Below, piece by piece: positions 13,501-26,232 of a DNA stretch of 64,000 nt (position 1 is the first letter of the stretch; the number at the start of each line of letters is the position of its first letter). A program made the translations under genes and the position numbers. Location of the stretch: contig CM049306.1 of the NCBI GenBank assembly GCA_026874595.1, forward strand, positions 88,117,142 to 88,181,141, written 5' to 3'. The notes below the pieces were generated by a model. The model had not been told where the DNA came from and did not search any database. It saw only the letters and a program-made list of their open reading frames with translations. Source of the stretch: Sipunculus nudus. Taxonomy: Eukaryota > Annelida > Sipuncula > Golfingiida > Sipunculidae.

Positions 13501-16500
13501 TAGCTAGCAGAATGTATCATCAGAGCTTTTTATAAATGGTTTGCTTTTGCAAACGGTCAATTCAAATATCCTTACGTTATTGACATAAAGCGGTTATGCA
13601 CTAAGCATGTGTCTGTGTTCAGTTTATAATACCTTTAAGATTGTAAGTTTATGAAGAGCCTATAGATACTGATATTATACGGTATGTGATTTGGTATTTG
13701 TTGATAAATATTAATTTTTTCTTACAGTACACGCGGGTCTCCCCACTAATAGACAACAAACAAAACGCACAAGGGACAAGACCAAGTTTGCAAGCTCCTG
13801 GGCCGAGGCCAGGACAGGTTTTGTGAAAAGAGAAGATGACATTAAACTTACAGACAGGTCAGCAGATCTTAAAGATAATATCAAGTAATATATGATGAAC
13901 AAATTGATGTTAAGCGTGCATGGGGCAAAGCAAACACGAAGGGCGTACATAGAAAGCAATACAAAGAGTTTTAAAATATCGATTGTTAATGAATGAATTA
14001 CATGACATTATGCATACTTAGGCCAAAAAGAGGCATGTCCCTGTATTATACATTCTAACCCGTAAATATATTATGCATTTTAGGTTCGTTTTTTGGCGTA
14101 CTGCTATGAATACGCTGAATCACCACTCTATCCTATATCTGTATCGTTTATCTATATCGTATAATATAATAGTACCTCTTGCTCGAAAAACTGTATTTTT
14201 GTAAATCTGTTTGTAAAGTAAAAACAAAACATTGACATTAAAGATACCATTTTAATTTTTTTGTTCACAATGACATTCACGTTCACGACATAAATATAGT
14301 AAAATATATGTACATTTTGTGTCTTGCAGAGAAGGAGACACAAGAGCAGATGAACCCCGGCAAACGGATGGTCCTGCTCAAGAACAGATAGTCCCGAAGA
14401 ATAATACAGTTAAAGGCACCGTGTTCCATGCCAAGGAACGAGTTTATACGCCTATAAAGCATTCCCCACGGGGGAAGGCGACGAGGAAAACGGTTTTAAC
14501 AATTCAGCCGAAATCGTTTAAACCTAATTTACCGACAGAAGCGCGAGTGAGGGGAAATGTCAATAGAGCGGCTAGTCAAGCAGTGGCACCAGGGGTCGCT
14601 CTGTATCGGGCCCAGCGTGGGCGGTACAACGCGCCCCCTGGTGGGCTCTATGTCAAGAAAACTGCGCCAGCTGAAGAGGCCCCAAGAGACCGAAAGGGGG
14701 GCCGTAATAAGTATGAGCGGCCTTGGGCCGTAAGGACTAATACACAGACAAAGATTCCTCCACGCAGGGAACGTCTTCGTACTGCTAGAATGAACCGAAC
14801 ACGTACGCAAATGTCACTAGCTGGCAAAGAACAGGGAGAAACATTTATATACACAAACGAAGACGCCGCAAGGTTATATGCCGGGCGAAATAAAACTCAT
14901 ACAAGTTTAAGTAGGGCTGACCTTAAGAGTAGAGGTAAAAGTGCAAAGGCAAAAGGCAAAGAACAAACATTTATAAATCCCTACACGGACCCATTAAGTA
15001 AAATACCTCCATGGCATCGAAAAGAATATATGTTAACTCGCAGGGAAGCTGACATGTATAGACATATATCAGGTGTTTACGGTAATCATGCGCTTAAAAA
15101 ATCTCGAAAAGAAAAATTTCTTCGGCAGCTGGAGGCCGTGCAGATTGAAAGGTGGCGCGAGCAGCACGACCAAGAAAACGAGCGCCGGCGTAGAATTATG
15201 GAATCGAAAGAGAGACAACAGTGGCAGCTGAAAAATTTAAGGGACCGATTTGAGGAGGAGAGATACAGAAGGTACATGAGCCAGTACGTGACGTCACGAG
15301 TGTTGGATTATGAGTGGGAAACCCGTCACTTTTACGGTCTACCTGAGGATCTGAACGATGACACAAGATACGCATCTAAACTTAAAAGAAAGAAAACGAA
15401 TCTCAAAAAGACATTTGATACCGAGGAGCAGTACAAGAAAAACCAAAAGCGGTACTCGAAATTGTTCGGATACAAAGGCGGCCCAGAGTGGGATAAAAAC
15501 AAAAAGCCACCGAAAATGGAAGGCATCGACACTGTTGACCTTGGCGGTAACAACGGTAAGTCTTTCATATATTTTAAATCAAATGCCGTCGTTCAGCTTT
15601 ATCGCTGACTCATACCCAACCAGAATGCAGATTATGATGCACAGTCGTTAAACAAACACTTTGCTTACATTTAGCTAAAGAAAATCCCGGAATCTTCGGC
15701 CGCTGGTACTGTGTTAAGTTAAGCTGACATAATCACTACTTATCCTGCGCCATGTAATGTCATAAAGATATTCACTTTTTTACTGTTAAAATGCCTTTTG
15801 AATTTTTCAATATTATTGTACTTTTTATTGTGACTATTTTGTAGATAAACCCGGTAGAAAGAACGTAGCGGTGAAATCTATAGTTGGAGATGCCAAGAAG
15901 ATGCTAGAGAGTGATGATGAAGATGACGATGACCTGTCCCTGGATGATGAAGATTCTGGTAAACATCCTTGTTTAAATGGTTCTTTAATACATATGTAGA
16001 TAGATACAGTTTCACATGAAGCAAACAATGCTTTTTAATGCACTAACCATTGTTAAATAAAGACTCCAACGCAGTGAAGAGCAGAGAGAAACGTCAGCGA
16101 TAAATGAACTCTGCGGGTGTACAATTCTTAAAAGTTGCGCATGATTCTGTCTGCAACAAGTTTTGTTTTATGCACACTGCTCTCTGCACGAGACATTGTT
16201 TTCGAGAGAAACTTATAACGCTGACATAAGCCTGTAGCAGAACATGCACTGTTCAAAACAGTGAAGTATTCAATGAACAGCTTTCCACTGAATGAATATG
16301 TCATTTGTTAATTTTTGTTACATAACTTTTTGTTGGATTGATTATTTTTTCTGTAGCAATGAAACTGCCTGATATATTTAGGTTACTTAAAGTATACTGA
16401 AGTTTCATATATCGTGTAATTATATAAAGTGCGCTTAGTATTATGCTAAAAGTGTTATTTTCCAGTTATATTATCGCAAACTGTCACGTTATCATTGATT

Positions 16501-18850
16501 TTTAATTTTCTCTTTAGATGAAGAAAGTGACGAGTCACCTCAACCGACGTATCGCAGAAGATACCCAGGCGTCTTGAAAGAAAGAGTCAGGGCTCCTTCA
16601 AAAAGTCCCCAGCGTCAGCCACAGCCTGCTAAAAAGGTTTACATTGCTGCTCCAAGTCCAGTCCGTCCAGCACGGGAACGCCAGCCACAGCAGAAGAGGG
16701 AAAGCAAACCAAGTCCAACAAGACTTAACAAAGGTAGAAAGACTAATGTGCCTGCCAAATCTGGTGCTAACGTCCGTGAGACAGGCAAAGGACAGTATAT
16801 GATAAAAAGAAAGAAACCAAACGATGGTAAGCAGGTCCCAAGAGCCCCAGCAGTAACTCATTACGCCGATGTAGAACCTGGTAAAAAGCCAAGTAACCGA
16901 TATAAGGACTATAAGGAAATGGATGATTTGGACGATATTGAAATTGGGCAACCAAGTAATGACAAAGAGAACATGTACAGTAAGCCTTACGAAAGGGCAC
17001 CAACTAAATCTGGTCCCAGTCATACAAACCCTCCTCAGTCATCGACTCGGCAAGTTCCTGTAAAAACGTCGCCGACTACGATTGACTCTGAAGGAATTTC
17101 AAAACAGGGCACAGATCCTGATAAGCGGAAAACAGGTGTAAAACCCTCAAAAGAAAAAAGTCATCCAGGTACAAGTGAACAAAAGAAGGAACAGGACAAG
17201 TCTAAACCATCAGGACACAGACCTAATGCAGAAACTGACAAAGAAGGTTCATTGCCAGGTGATACAACAAAAACCGATAACAAAAAGGATAAAAATGTAG
17301 CTATTCCAACAACCGGAAGAAATAATTCATTTGGCTCAACAAAGCAAGAAAAAAATACTCCTAAAAGCTCGGTTGCCAGTCAACATGGAAGCAAAAAACC
17401 TAGCGCAGAAGACAACAGCCGGCGAAATTCTGATACAAACACCAATAAGCCGTCAGGCCCATCTTTGCCCGGAACGCAGCCTCTGACGGGAGCAGGTCTG
17501 AGCAACGGGAATCCTACAGAATTGGAAGAACCTGACGTTGGTACAAATGATCGCGTTGGCTCCCCGAATGGATCGCAGGACGCTAGCGGAGCCAAAGCAC
17601 CACCAGACGAAGAAAAGAGTTCACCAGCAACTCACGGCAACGAGGCTCCACGCGCGGTGTCGCCAGGGCAACGACATAATCCAGACCCGGATACAGACGT
17701 TGATGTCTCGAAAGATAAACGACCAGACAAAGAACGTGCAGGGTCTCCATCACGTTCTCAAGTCGGCAAGCGGTCTCCAAGTAGTCAAACTTTAAACAAA
17801 AGTAGTCACACTTTAAACAAGCGGTCTCCTAGTAGTCAAACTTTAAACAAGCGGTCTCCTAGTAGTCACACTTTAAACCCTGCCACTTCCTCCAGTCATC
17901 CTGCGGAGAAGCAGGGATCACAACAAGAGCCGCCTCAAAGGCAGGTTCCTCAAGAGGAAAATCAAAATGATAAAACACAGGACCAGGCAAAGGCTAGCAA
18001 AGCTGATTCTTCTCTATCTAACCAGACGCCAAAAACGAATGGACAGGCTCCGGAAGAAGCAGACAAAAAGGGATCTGACGAAACCACGCCCATACACAGC
18101 GGTCCTTCCACCAAAGACCTGCATCCTAACGATAAAAAAGCAGGAAATAATACACCTGATTCAGCGAATGATAAATCCAAAAGACCTCCAGCTAAAGATT
18201 CTGAACCATTACAAAACAAAGAGAGACCATCCCAACAAGCTGTTGAACCGACAAGAAAAGTCTCCCCACCATCCAAAGATATTCCAAAGACTCGCGAACC
18301 GTCACAGGTCTCCCGGGGAAAGAGTAACGTAAAGCCCAATAGTCGTGAGAAATCAAGGGTCAGTGACCCCAAGAAAGGCGACGAAGGGACAAAAACGGCT
18401 CCACCGCCGTCAAAACGTGTCAGTACCCCTAACGATACAACAAAGAAGAAACCTGCAGGAACCAACTCCCAGAGGAAACCTGCCGAACCAGAGGCCGTTG
18501 GAAAGGCGCCATCTAAAGGCAAGGGCAAACCAAAGAATAAAAACCCGCCACCTGTCATCGAAGAGGAAGGTCCATACGAACCACTTAAGCCCAAGAAGAA
18601 GGATAAAAAGAAGAAAAAGCCTAAAGACGATAGTACAGAAAAGCCCAGATCTCGTGGAAAGGGCACCAAAAGCCCACTGGACCTTATTAAAGCGCAGCCT
18701 TCTCGGTCCTCTCCTGTGCCTGCGTACCCGTCTGACCCCGAGCGGAGGGATATCGACTCTATTGACTTGGCATCAGATGATGACGACGATATCTTTGAGA
18801 GAGCAAGAAGGAAATACGGAATTCAGTTGGACAGTGATGACGAAGATTAA
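10579..18850 (+). CDS. Large low-complexity basic protein, seven exons, function unknown
   Basis: Exons: 10579-10802, 11205-11380, 12901-13041, 13728-13857, 14330-15555, 15845-15958, 16518-18850. All introns are GT-AG, phases agree across every junction, and the sum is 4344 nt (1447 residues plus TAA). The start is the ATG opening MAVRLWRETVQPP; the frame upstream of it begins only at a TTG. Residues 1-450 are basic and mostly disordered. About 455-632 is the most ordered part, with an Arg/Glu-rich probable coiled coil at about 480-545 (FLRQLEAVQIERWREQH). About 650-680 is strongly acidic. The remainder is Ser/Pro/Lys/Asn-rich with many SP sites, an 11-residue repeat (KRSPSSQTLN) at about 1087-1123 and a Lys-rich NLS-like patch near 1360. 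The protein ends in DIFERARRKYGIQLDSDDED. No signal peptide or membrane segment. I do not recognise the family; a nuclear or cytoskeletal role is only a guess. ATTAAA near 19076 may be its poly(A) signal. Confidence 0.85.
11694..12385. repeat. Intronic tandem repeat, four ~130-155 bp units with GTCTGTC spacers
   Basis: Within intron 2 of the large gene, a unit containing GATAACTTTCCTAAATATTA, then GGTCAGTGATTGCTCT, then TGGTTGGGATTTGTTTT recurs about four times, each copy separated by CTGTCTGTC microsatellite. The block is bounded by GTCCCACCGC..GCGGGGGAC on the left and AAAGCGGGGACATAAA on the right. Open frames through it are repeat artefacts, not exons. Confidence 0.8.
17767..17878 (+). 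repeat. 33-bp coding tandem repeat in the large gene
   Basis: Units encoding KRSPSSQTLN or KRSPSSHTLN recur four times, one of them shortened to a six-residue core. Nucleotide identity between units is high, so the expansion is recent. Confidence 0.85.
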
Positions 18851-19588
18851 TTTATTCAGTGTAGTTGTCATGTGAGTATGCAGGATGCTACGGATAATGC
18901 TTTTACCTCCGTTTATCTAACTAAACATGCACTCCCGTATTTTCATGTGCCAAAACAAATGTGCCAAATAATAATGATGTTGTGTTTGTATATAAATATT
19001 TTATAGAACTATAACCGTAAACAGTTGGGATAAACCACTGAACCGTTGATCCGTCCGGAACCTGCAATTTTCTTCATTAAAAGTTCAACCTGTGATAAAT
19101 ATATTTAATAATTGGTCCATAATTTATATATGACCTTTATTAACTTTATCTGTATGTTGTTATTTAGTATAGAATGTCACGGGTATGCGTTCGACCTTGT
19201 ATGTGACGTTCAATGTTCAAATATAAAATGGAACACGTTGTCTCAGGGTAAATGGTGGGGGTATATCTCTGTATACTTGGTTCATTACCGCAAAACGGGT
19301 AAACTCGTAATTTGTCTTTGGATATAACAAAAAGCTAATGAATGGTAAGGTACCGTCTCTGTAACAGTCTGTATACCATTTGATAATGATCAAGTGGATA
19401 ATATGAACTAATAGAGAAATGTATAAATTATATAAAAATATTAGATTTCATTTCATTAAAGACATTACTTATTGTATGATGACTGATTTACCCTTATATA
19501 CAAGTCTTATTAATGTGAAATATAAAAATGTGTATTTTTTTTAATTATACGAGATTCAGATTTGAGGTCAAACTAGGGTTTCCATGAC

Positions 19589-19589
<1 letters not shown>

Positions 19590-19644
<55 letters not shown>
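19590..19644. repeat. (AT)n microsatellite
   Basis: Pure TA array of about 54 bp. Confidence 0.95.
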
Positions 19645-19646
<2 letters not shown>

Positions 19647-21825
19647 CGTTATTCATGTATATGGTCGTATCGACTAGATGTGACTATATGAGAACATCGG
19701 CGCCGCACATACATTCACAGCTTTTCTCATTTGTTTCTTTCACACACGAACACACACATTAATGAAGACACATTATTACAAGAATTTGTATGGGAATGGT
19801 GCTGTTTTTATAAAATCACCTTTGACTAGAAGGTATACACGAGCACTAAATAGAACCTATATGCTGTTTAAAGTGACCTAAAGTGTTTATGACAAACAAT
19901 GAATAATTTAGAAATGGTGCTTACTAAGCATGTTATATGTGGTCTTGTGTATACGAATGTTCAGATTTTCTTAAATGAAGGTTCCATCAATACTGCACCT
20001 GTAAATCCTGTACATACAAACAGTAGGCCTTGTACAGGCCGGACATCGCAGATGTCTTGTAAAATCAATACACATATACCTTATATAGTTTCATGACATT
20101 TTTAATCTGTGCATCCTCTGTATATTTGTGCAACTTATTGTATAAATGAATACACGAGCTATTTAATAAATATTTCTCATTTATATACATGTGTAATTAT
20201 GTAAGTAAATATATGTGTGTATGTGTGTGACTCAGTTAATAGGGGACAGGAATAAACGAAATATAAAATCTCAAACGGTAAATTATATGAATTAAAGAAC
20301 CCCCACCCACATACCCGTCAGAAAGCTCTCAGCTGGTAGGACATGAAATCAACATCGCATTAATACTCCGGTGGTCAGCACCAGCTGTGACACTGAAACT
20401 TATATTACATAATTTGTTAATTTCACGTGCCTGGACGCACTCCTATAATTTACAGCCAAGGTTGATGGGTGCCATCTCCCCTAGATCTGCCAGGCTTTTA
20501 TAGATTATTTTCTAGAATGTTAGACGGTTAATATGCTGTCCTGTTATTTGCCACATATTGTAAGTAAAATGGTCTGATGCTCTCCATATAGTCTTGTTTT
20601 TCTCTCACCGCAAATGCAAGCGAAAAGTACTATTAATTTATAGTTTCCAAATGATATCTATTTATGTTTGTCTTTCCGTCTGCATTTAGCATTAATATAT
20701 GTATATGCCTTGATTGCTGATATATATTGTTGGTCTTTTCCTCATTGCAAATTAATTAAGATATATTTTTGCTAAATATGTCTCATATTATTAATTTTTG
20801 GCCGAATCAGTTCGTTACTAGTTATAGCAGGCTTCCCAAAGGTAAATATCCGAAAAAAGTAAATGCCCTGAAAAAAAGAGAAGCCTTCTTTTAAATAAAA
20901 GAGTTAAAAAAGAATAAAATCAATCATAATTCCCTTCATACTACTAAAATCAGTCATAATTCCCCACATGCTTTACATAGTATATATATATATATATATA
21001 TACTATGTAAAAGGCAACTCTCAAGCGCTCGATTACCAAAGGCAACTATCGATTACATCAAAATAATGATTGTTTTCTTTCCAGAATGCCTTTATGTTAT
21101 AGGCAAAAATTATTCTACCATTTTTTTACCACATACCGCGCTTCATATAATGAGTCTGTGTTCCCAAATAACTTCCGTATGTAACTGAGTATAACACGGC
21201 AGACGCGAGAACGGAGGACCTATTAAACTTATTATCTGCGAACTCGCAGGGAGCTGCAGAATTAGCGGAGAGTTTTCTAACGAAATGTACATTGCAAAAT
21301 ATGGGCGGGAAGGCGTTAAAATACTCCATAAATTCTCCAGGTCTATGCCAATTTTGCGAGATTCTCAGGTGCATCTGTTTAGGCTGTCCTTAAAAATTTC
21401 TTTGTTGGGGCTAACTTGGCCGTTCGAGAATTCGTTTTTCAGCTGGATTTTTTTTTGACTAGTCTTCAATATTTTTTGGTATGATGTGCCCCAAGCGCAC
21501 CTAGGCCCGTAACTGCCTTCATGTGCTAGAAAAACAGCCCCTTTATAGGCCTAACATTCTAAGTTGCCCTTAAATTCCATTATGAAAGATATTACCCGAC
21601 GTTGCCGATCGTTAAATTTGATCCTTAAAATTAGTCTTTATACGTAGAAGATCGTTACACTCGCGGCGAGAGGAGAATACCTGCCCGGGAAACGCAGTTA
21701 CAGTTTTACAGATAATTGCAAATTTCTTTGATAATTGCATATATCTGTCTGAACCGATTAATAATCGATCATCAGTCGGTTTGCTCAAACCGATGATCGA
21801 TTATGAAAAAGGAACCGACTCCAAC

Positions 21826-21827
<2 letters not shown>

Positions 21828-21870
<43 letters not shown>
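21828..21870. repeat. (AT)n microsatellite
   Basis: Pure TA array of about 42 bp directly after the hairpin at 21762-21805. Confidence 0.95.
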
Positions 21871-21873
<3 letters not shown>

Positions 21874-23087
21874 ATATTTATACATGCTAGACACAAACAT
21901 TGCGAAATGTCCCATCTTGTACCAACTTGAACGTTATAGGAAGCTAAAAATGGTATACATCGGAATTCATTTACTGAAAAAAAGAAGAAAGAACGAGTTC
22001 TGTTGGAAAAAGAGCTTTAATAATAATAATAAGCGGCTTTTCATTAAATATTCAAAAAATAGTCTCTTTTAAGAGTGATTTAGCAGGCAAGTAAAGTATC
22101 TGAATGTTGAGGAAAAATTACAACCTAGAAAGATTTAAAAACGTTGAGTGGAGAGGGCCGTGACGTGAAATTGTGTCTGCACTAAATGACCAACAAAACC
22201 AGCTGTGACAATGAAACCTACAAGATAGGATTTGTTAGTTTCAGAATTTTCTAAGCACCTGTATGCACTCACCAGATGTAAACCGTTCTTTAAAAGCCTG
22301 AATTTTTATTGGCTTGTGTACTAATATAACAGAAAGTAACTTTTTATTCCACCTAAGAGAGTAATAGAACATCTTTAAAAATGTTTCTACTCAGTGGCGG
22401 ACATTCGGTATTCCATTGATTAAATACCGTTTATCTATGGAAGAAGTGCTCTTTTCTTTGTTTGGAGAGAAAAGAAGTTTATCCGTGGAAATGCTAGGAA
22501 ATATTGTTTCATACTGTAAGGCACGGAAAAAACGTTTCAAAATGTAATGTGCGTCTTTCATTCTTTATTTTTGGTCAATGGTCGGTTTAGGTTGTTGAAG
22601 GCTTGAAATATTTCGTTCAAATCAAAATTAGATATACTGATTTATTGTTGACTCATGGTTATGCACATAAGTAATTTAACTTCACGCTCCATAATTATAA
22701 TTGAAATTACACATATATATATATTATATTATATTATATTATTTCATGTATAGTGCACGATAAAAATTCAAGCAGTTAAGAGTTCATAAAAGAGATTGGC
22801 GCTATGAATATCGAGCAACAATATTTGTTATCAGTTATCTGATATAAAACCTATGAATGTTACGCATACATGTATTATGATGAAACCACACCATTTTTTT
22901 TGTTGGCACACGCTGAACTGCAGTTTTTTTCCGAGACCACACGCTGCTTTATTATACAGTACCGTAGCCTCGGGAGGGGGTGGGATGGGGTGGAGGGGAG
23001 CTGCTGAGCATTCTAGGCTTAAAAAAATGTTGGCGGTGATTGCAAGAAAGTTCATTTGACTGGTGACTTTCACTCAGTTACCCTTAA

Positions 23088-23597
23088 AGGGACATAATCA
23101 TTAGCAATATTATGCCTGTTCTTTCACACTATCATTTCAGTTTTGCTTTATACAAAAATTTCCCAGCAATACCACCCCAGCACACTGTCTACGTTCCTCG
23201 CGTACGGCTGTTTAGCACCTTGTAATGGCGCTGCGTCTTTGTAAACACAGTCCACGTGCGTCTGTTTACCATTACAAGGCCGAGTGACCGGTGGTCCGAT
23301 TGCGAGGTGCAACACAGAAAGTTTCAGCCAGCGGAAACATGTTATAAAACATTTGGGACCAAGTCTGTCAGGGCAATTCGTGATTGGCAGGTGTTGTGGC
23401 TCAGCGATGCACAGATTCACACGCGCTCTGATTTTGTTTATACCTTTGATCGCGCCGGTCCACTGTTTTTAACACTCGTTTACAGGAGTAAGCAAACGTT
23501 TCAGGGCAATGTTTTGGCAGGTAATAAATTATTTTAAACTATTTTTAGAAGCTATTTTTTGTGTTAATCAGCATGCTTTATAGGTGATTAGGTCCCT
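23088..23597. mobile_element. Kolobok/T2-like MITE with TTAA target duplication
   Basis: The 510-bp element is bounded by TTAA on both sides (23084-23087 and 23598-23601). Its ends are inverted: left AGGGACATAATCA, right TGATTAGGTCCCT. A TTAA target with TIRs reading TTAAAGGG is the hallmark of T2/Kolobok-type MITEs. An internal inverted pair (CCTTGTAATGG / CCATTACAAGG, 23218-23280) adds a hairpin. No transposase frame is present, so it is non-autonomous. Confidence 0.7.
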
Positions 23598-23601
23598 TTA
23601 A

Positions 23602-25024
23602 GCCATGTAATAAGAGCGATTAGAGCTTATATAATATATGGAAAATACCCACAAAATGCCAATTTATAGCATGTATTTAAAAGATGTCCACACCGCGCTT
23701 GCAAAGCATTTACCCCCCCCCCCCCCCCCCCCCCCCAGCTACGGCACCGTTATATGCTGGCATTGTGTGCCGCCAGTAAAGCTTTTCGCTTTCTTAGCTC
23801 CTCAATGTTTCTGAGGGATCTTAATATTTTATCTGATTATATTACTAGTCATTCTTCTTAATATTGCGGTCTTGCATAAAAGTCACTTACTGCTCCGAGT
23901 ACACTGATATAAAAAGATCTTAATACCCTACAGAAACAATCCTCTACTTGGTAAACCTTCTAAATATATATACAAAATTACAATATTTATAGTAACTTCA
24001 ACTGGGATACCGCGCAGATTGATTAAAATATCAAAACCATAAGCTGTTACTTTAATAACATGAATATTTGATATGTAACTCTAGGGCCAGCATAATGAAT
24101 GTTCAAGGTTCGTTTAGACAGAGGAAAAGATAAACTGTGATTGTTGAGAGACAGACTTGTATTAAGCATCAGTTTAATTTTGTTGTCTAATTTTTACTTT
24201 CGTGATTCAAATTATAACAATAAGCAGACAATTTAATCAATGAACACCAAAGTTGTTGAATATCATTTATTTGTTTTATTTTCAAGTAAGCTGTAGGTTT
24301 TGTATTTTCGGGAAGCTAACCAGATTTCCCTACTCGATAGGAGTGGATAAGGACCTTAGCTAGACGGCAACCTGTACTATATATGATACGCACGCGCACA
24401 CATATGTAAGCCCATTCATTTATTAGAGCGAATACAATGCAAATATCAACCTTATCCATACATCACAACGACAGGTCAGAAAAAATGTACCCATTTAGAA
24501 TGAACAAAGACCACATTACTAATGCATGCCCGTACTGAAAAGCCTGATAACGTCTATACAGCGAACATTGAGTAATGGAAGGGTATTGAGTCATTTAGTC
24601 AGTTCCCATGTGAGCGACCCCTCGGGTTTCCAGATATTGCAATACAGTACTCAAAGCCGTGTCATACGTTTCTATTTGATAAAATTGCCAAATCTGAGGC
24701 CATATAAATATATATATATAAATATATGTATATGTATATGTATATGTTAGGAATCGGCTTTACAATCATATTCGATAACTGAAATATTCGATAAAAAGGA
24801 CAGATGATCGATTATTAATCGAGTATTTTATGTACAGAATATATTACCGTGAAATATGCTGTTTTAAAAGTATACTTGAAATATTGACCGAGGAAGTTCA
24901 GCCAAACTAGTACATCACGCTGAAAGTTCTTCCCTGTTTGTGCCCATCCTTCCTATATCTCTGATAGAATAAGAATATTTTATCGTGAAAGTATGACCTT
25001 TTGGGTGAGCATACATAATGGTTT

Positions 25025-25077
<53 letters not shown>

Positions 25078-25100
25078 ATATATATATATATATATATATT
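23602..25100. other. Intergenic, no supported gene
   Basis: Contains a poly-C tract at 23713-23736 and (AT)n arrays from about 25029 to 25100. No coding content recognised. Confidence 0.4.
25029..25100. repeat. (AT)n microsatellite, two blocks
   Basis: Two TA arrays split by a single-base phase slip near 25071-25079, abutting the foldback that follows. Confidence 0.9.
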
Positions 25101-25242
25101 CTTAGGTATATGGTGAATCTGAATCACTAACGTCGGATTCGCCTCATCGTTTTATCAGGTGACTGAAGATCGCAACTTCAGTCACCTGATGAGCAGATTA
25201 GGCGAAACCATTGGTAGTGAATCAGATTCATCACATACCTTA
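25101..25242. repeat. Long foldback (142-nt hairpin) downstream of lectin gene A
   Basis: Two arms of about 68 bp pair around the loop ATCGCAA. The inner 15 bp (ATCAGGTGACTGAAG) are perfectly complementary; the outer part (TTAGGTATATGGTGAATCTG versus AAGGTATGTGATGAATCTG) is about 80 percent matched by eye. It lies about 180 bp beyond the stop codon of gene A, so it may be in that gene's 3' untranslated region. It could be a MITE, a foldback element or a precursor-like RNA hairpin. Confidence 0.75.
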
Positions 25243-25421
25243 GCATATCATGCTCTGTTGCCAAATATAGAGAGCGCTGTGTAACCGCGGAGGAAAGACT
25301 GCTTTCCCGCAGATCATTTGTACTCATATGGATATATAGGTGAGAAAAAAAGAGATGTATGAAAAGCCATGCTGGCTCATTGTATAGGGATAGAATTAGA
25401 ATACACATCGTCAATTGTCGA

Positions 25422-26187
25422 TCACATACATACAGCTGTTTTCTCACAAAGCACGCTGTACTTTGATAGGCTTGATGTAGTGAACCAGTTGAAGCTCCCA
25501 GTAGAAAAACCCATCTGATTTTCGAAAGTGAGCCCATCCGGTTGTCCGGGAGACCAGTGTGTGTAACTAACCCTGACACCGGTTGATTTCCAAAACCATT
25601 CACCTTCTTTGTCAGCATCTGTGGCTGACGTCCAGTAACCAGCGCCGTAAATATAATGGTCTTCGGATAAAAATATATATATACAAATTTGATGTTACAA
25701 AATTAAAAAGTCACACGTGGCAGTGTTTTAAATGTGTTATTTAACAACTGAAAGTTTTCAATAAAAAGATATTTTATAATACAATATTATGGTGGCTAAT
25801 ATTTGATAAAATTATATTTCGAGATTTATTTCGAGATATGAAAATAATACTGTCACAACCAAATAATTTTCATTTCAGAGGCGTTACCGGTGAATTACTT
25901 ATATATAAACTCTGAGAAATGAGATAGACCCACTGAGTGTAAACTAAAGATAAAAATAACAAGTCGCAGTATCTTGATATCTCTAAATTATATCTCAACA
26001 TCTTGATATAAGTATAGCAAATGTTCTGCACCTAAATAGGCCACGGTAATGATCAGTGCTGGCATGCTTATCTAGGGGATCGCCAGGATTTACGGAAAGG
26101 GGTTGGGGATGCCGGGGGGGGGGGGGCAGGGGGGGGGGCAGCATAAATGCTGGCTAAGGAGTATAAATATATATATATATATATGTA

Positions 26188-26232
<45 letters not shown>

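Larger units (their letters stand above)
18851..23087. other. Intergenic, no supported gene
   Basis: AT-rich DNA with the (AT)n arrays listed separately. At 21762-21805 an inverted pair (AATCGATCATC..CGGTTTG and CAAACCGATGATCGATT) could form a 17-bp hairpin. Short open frames here have no recognisable content. Confidence 0.4.

Noticed and set aside
17962-18669. 235-codon minus-strand open frame
   Set aside because: It is antisense to the last exon of the large gene and arises from its Lys/Pro/Ser codon bias; the spliced plus-strand model explains the region.
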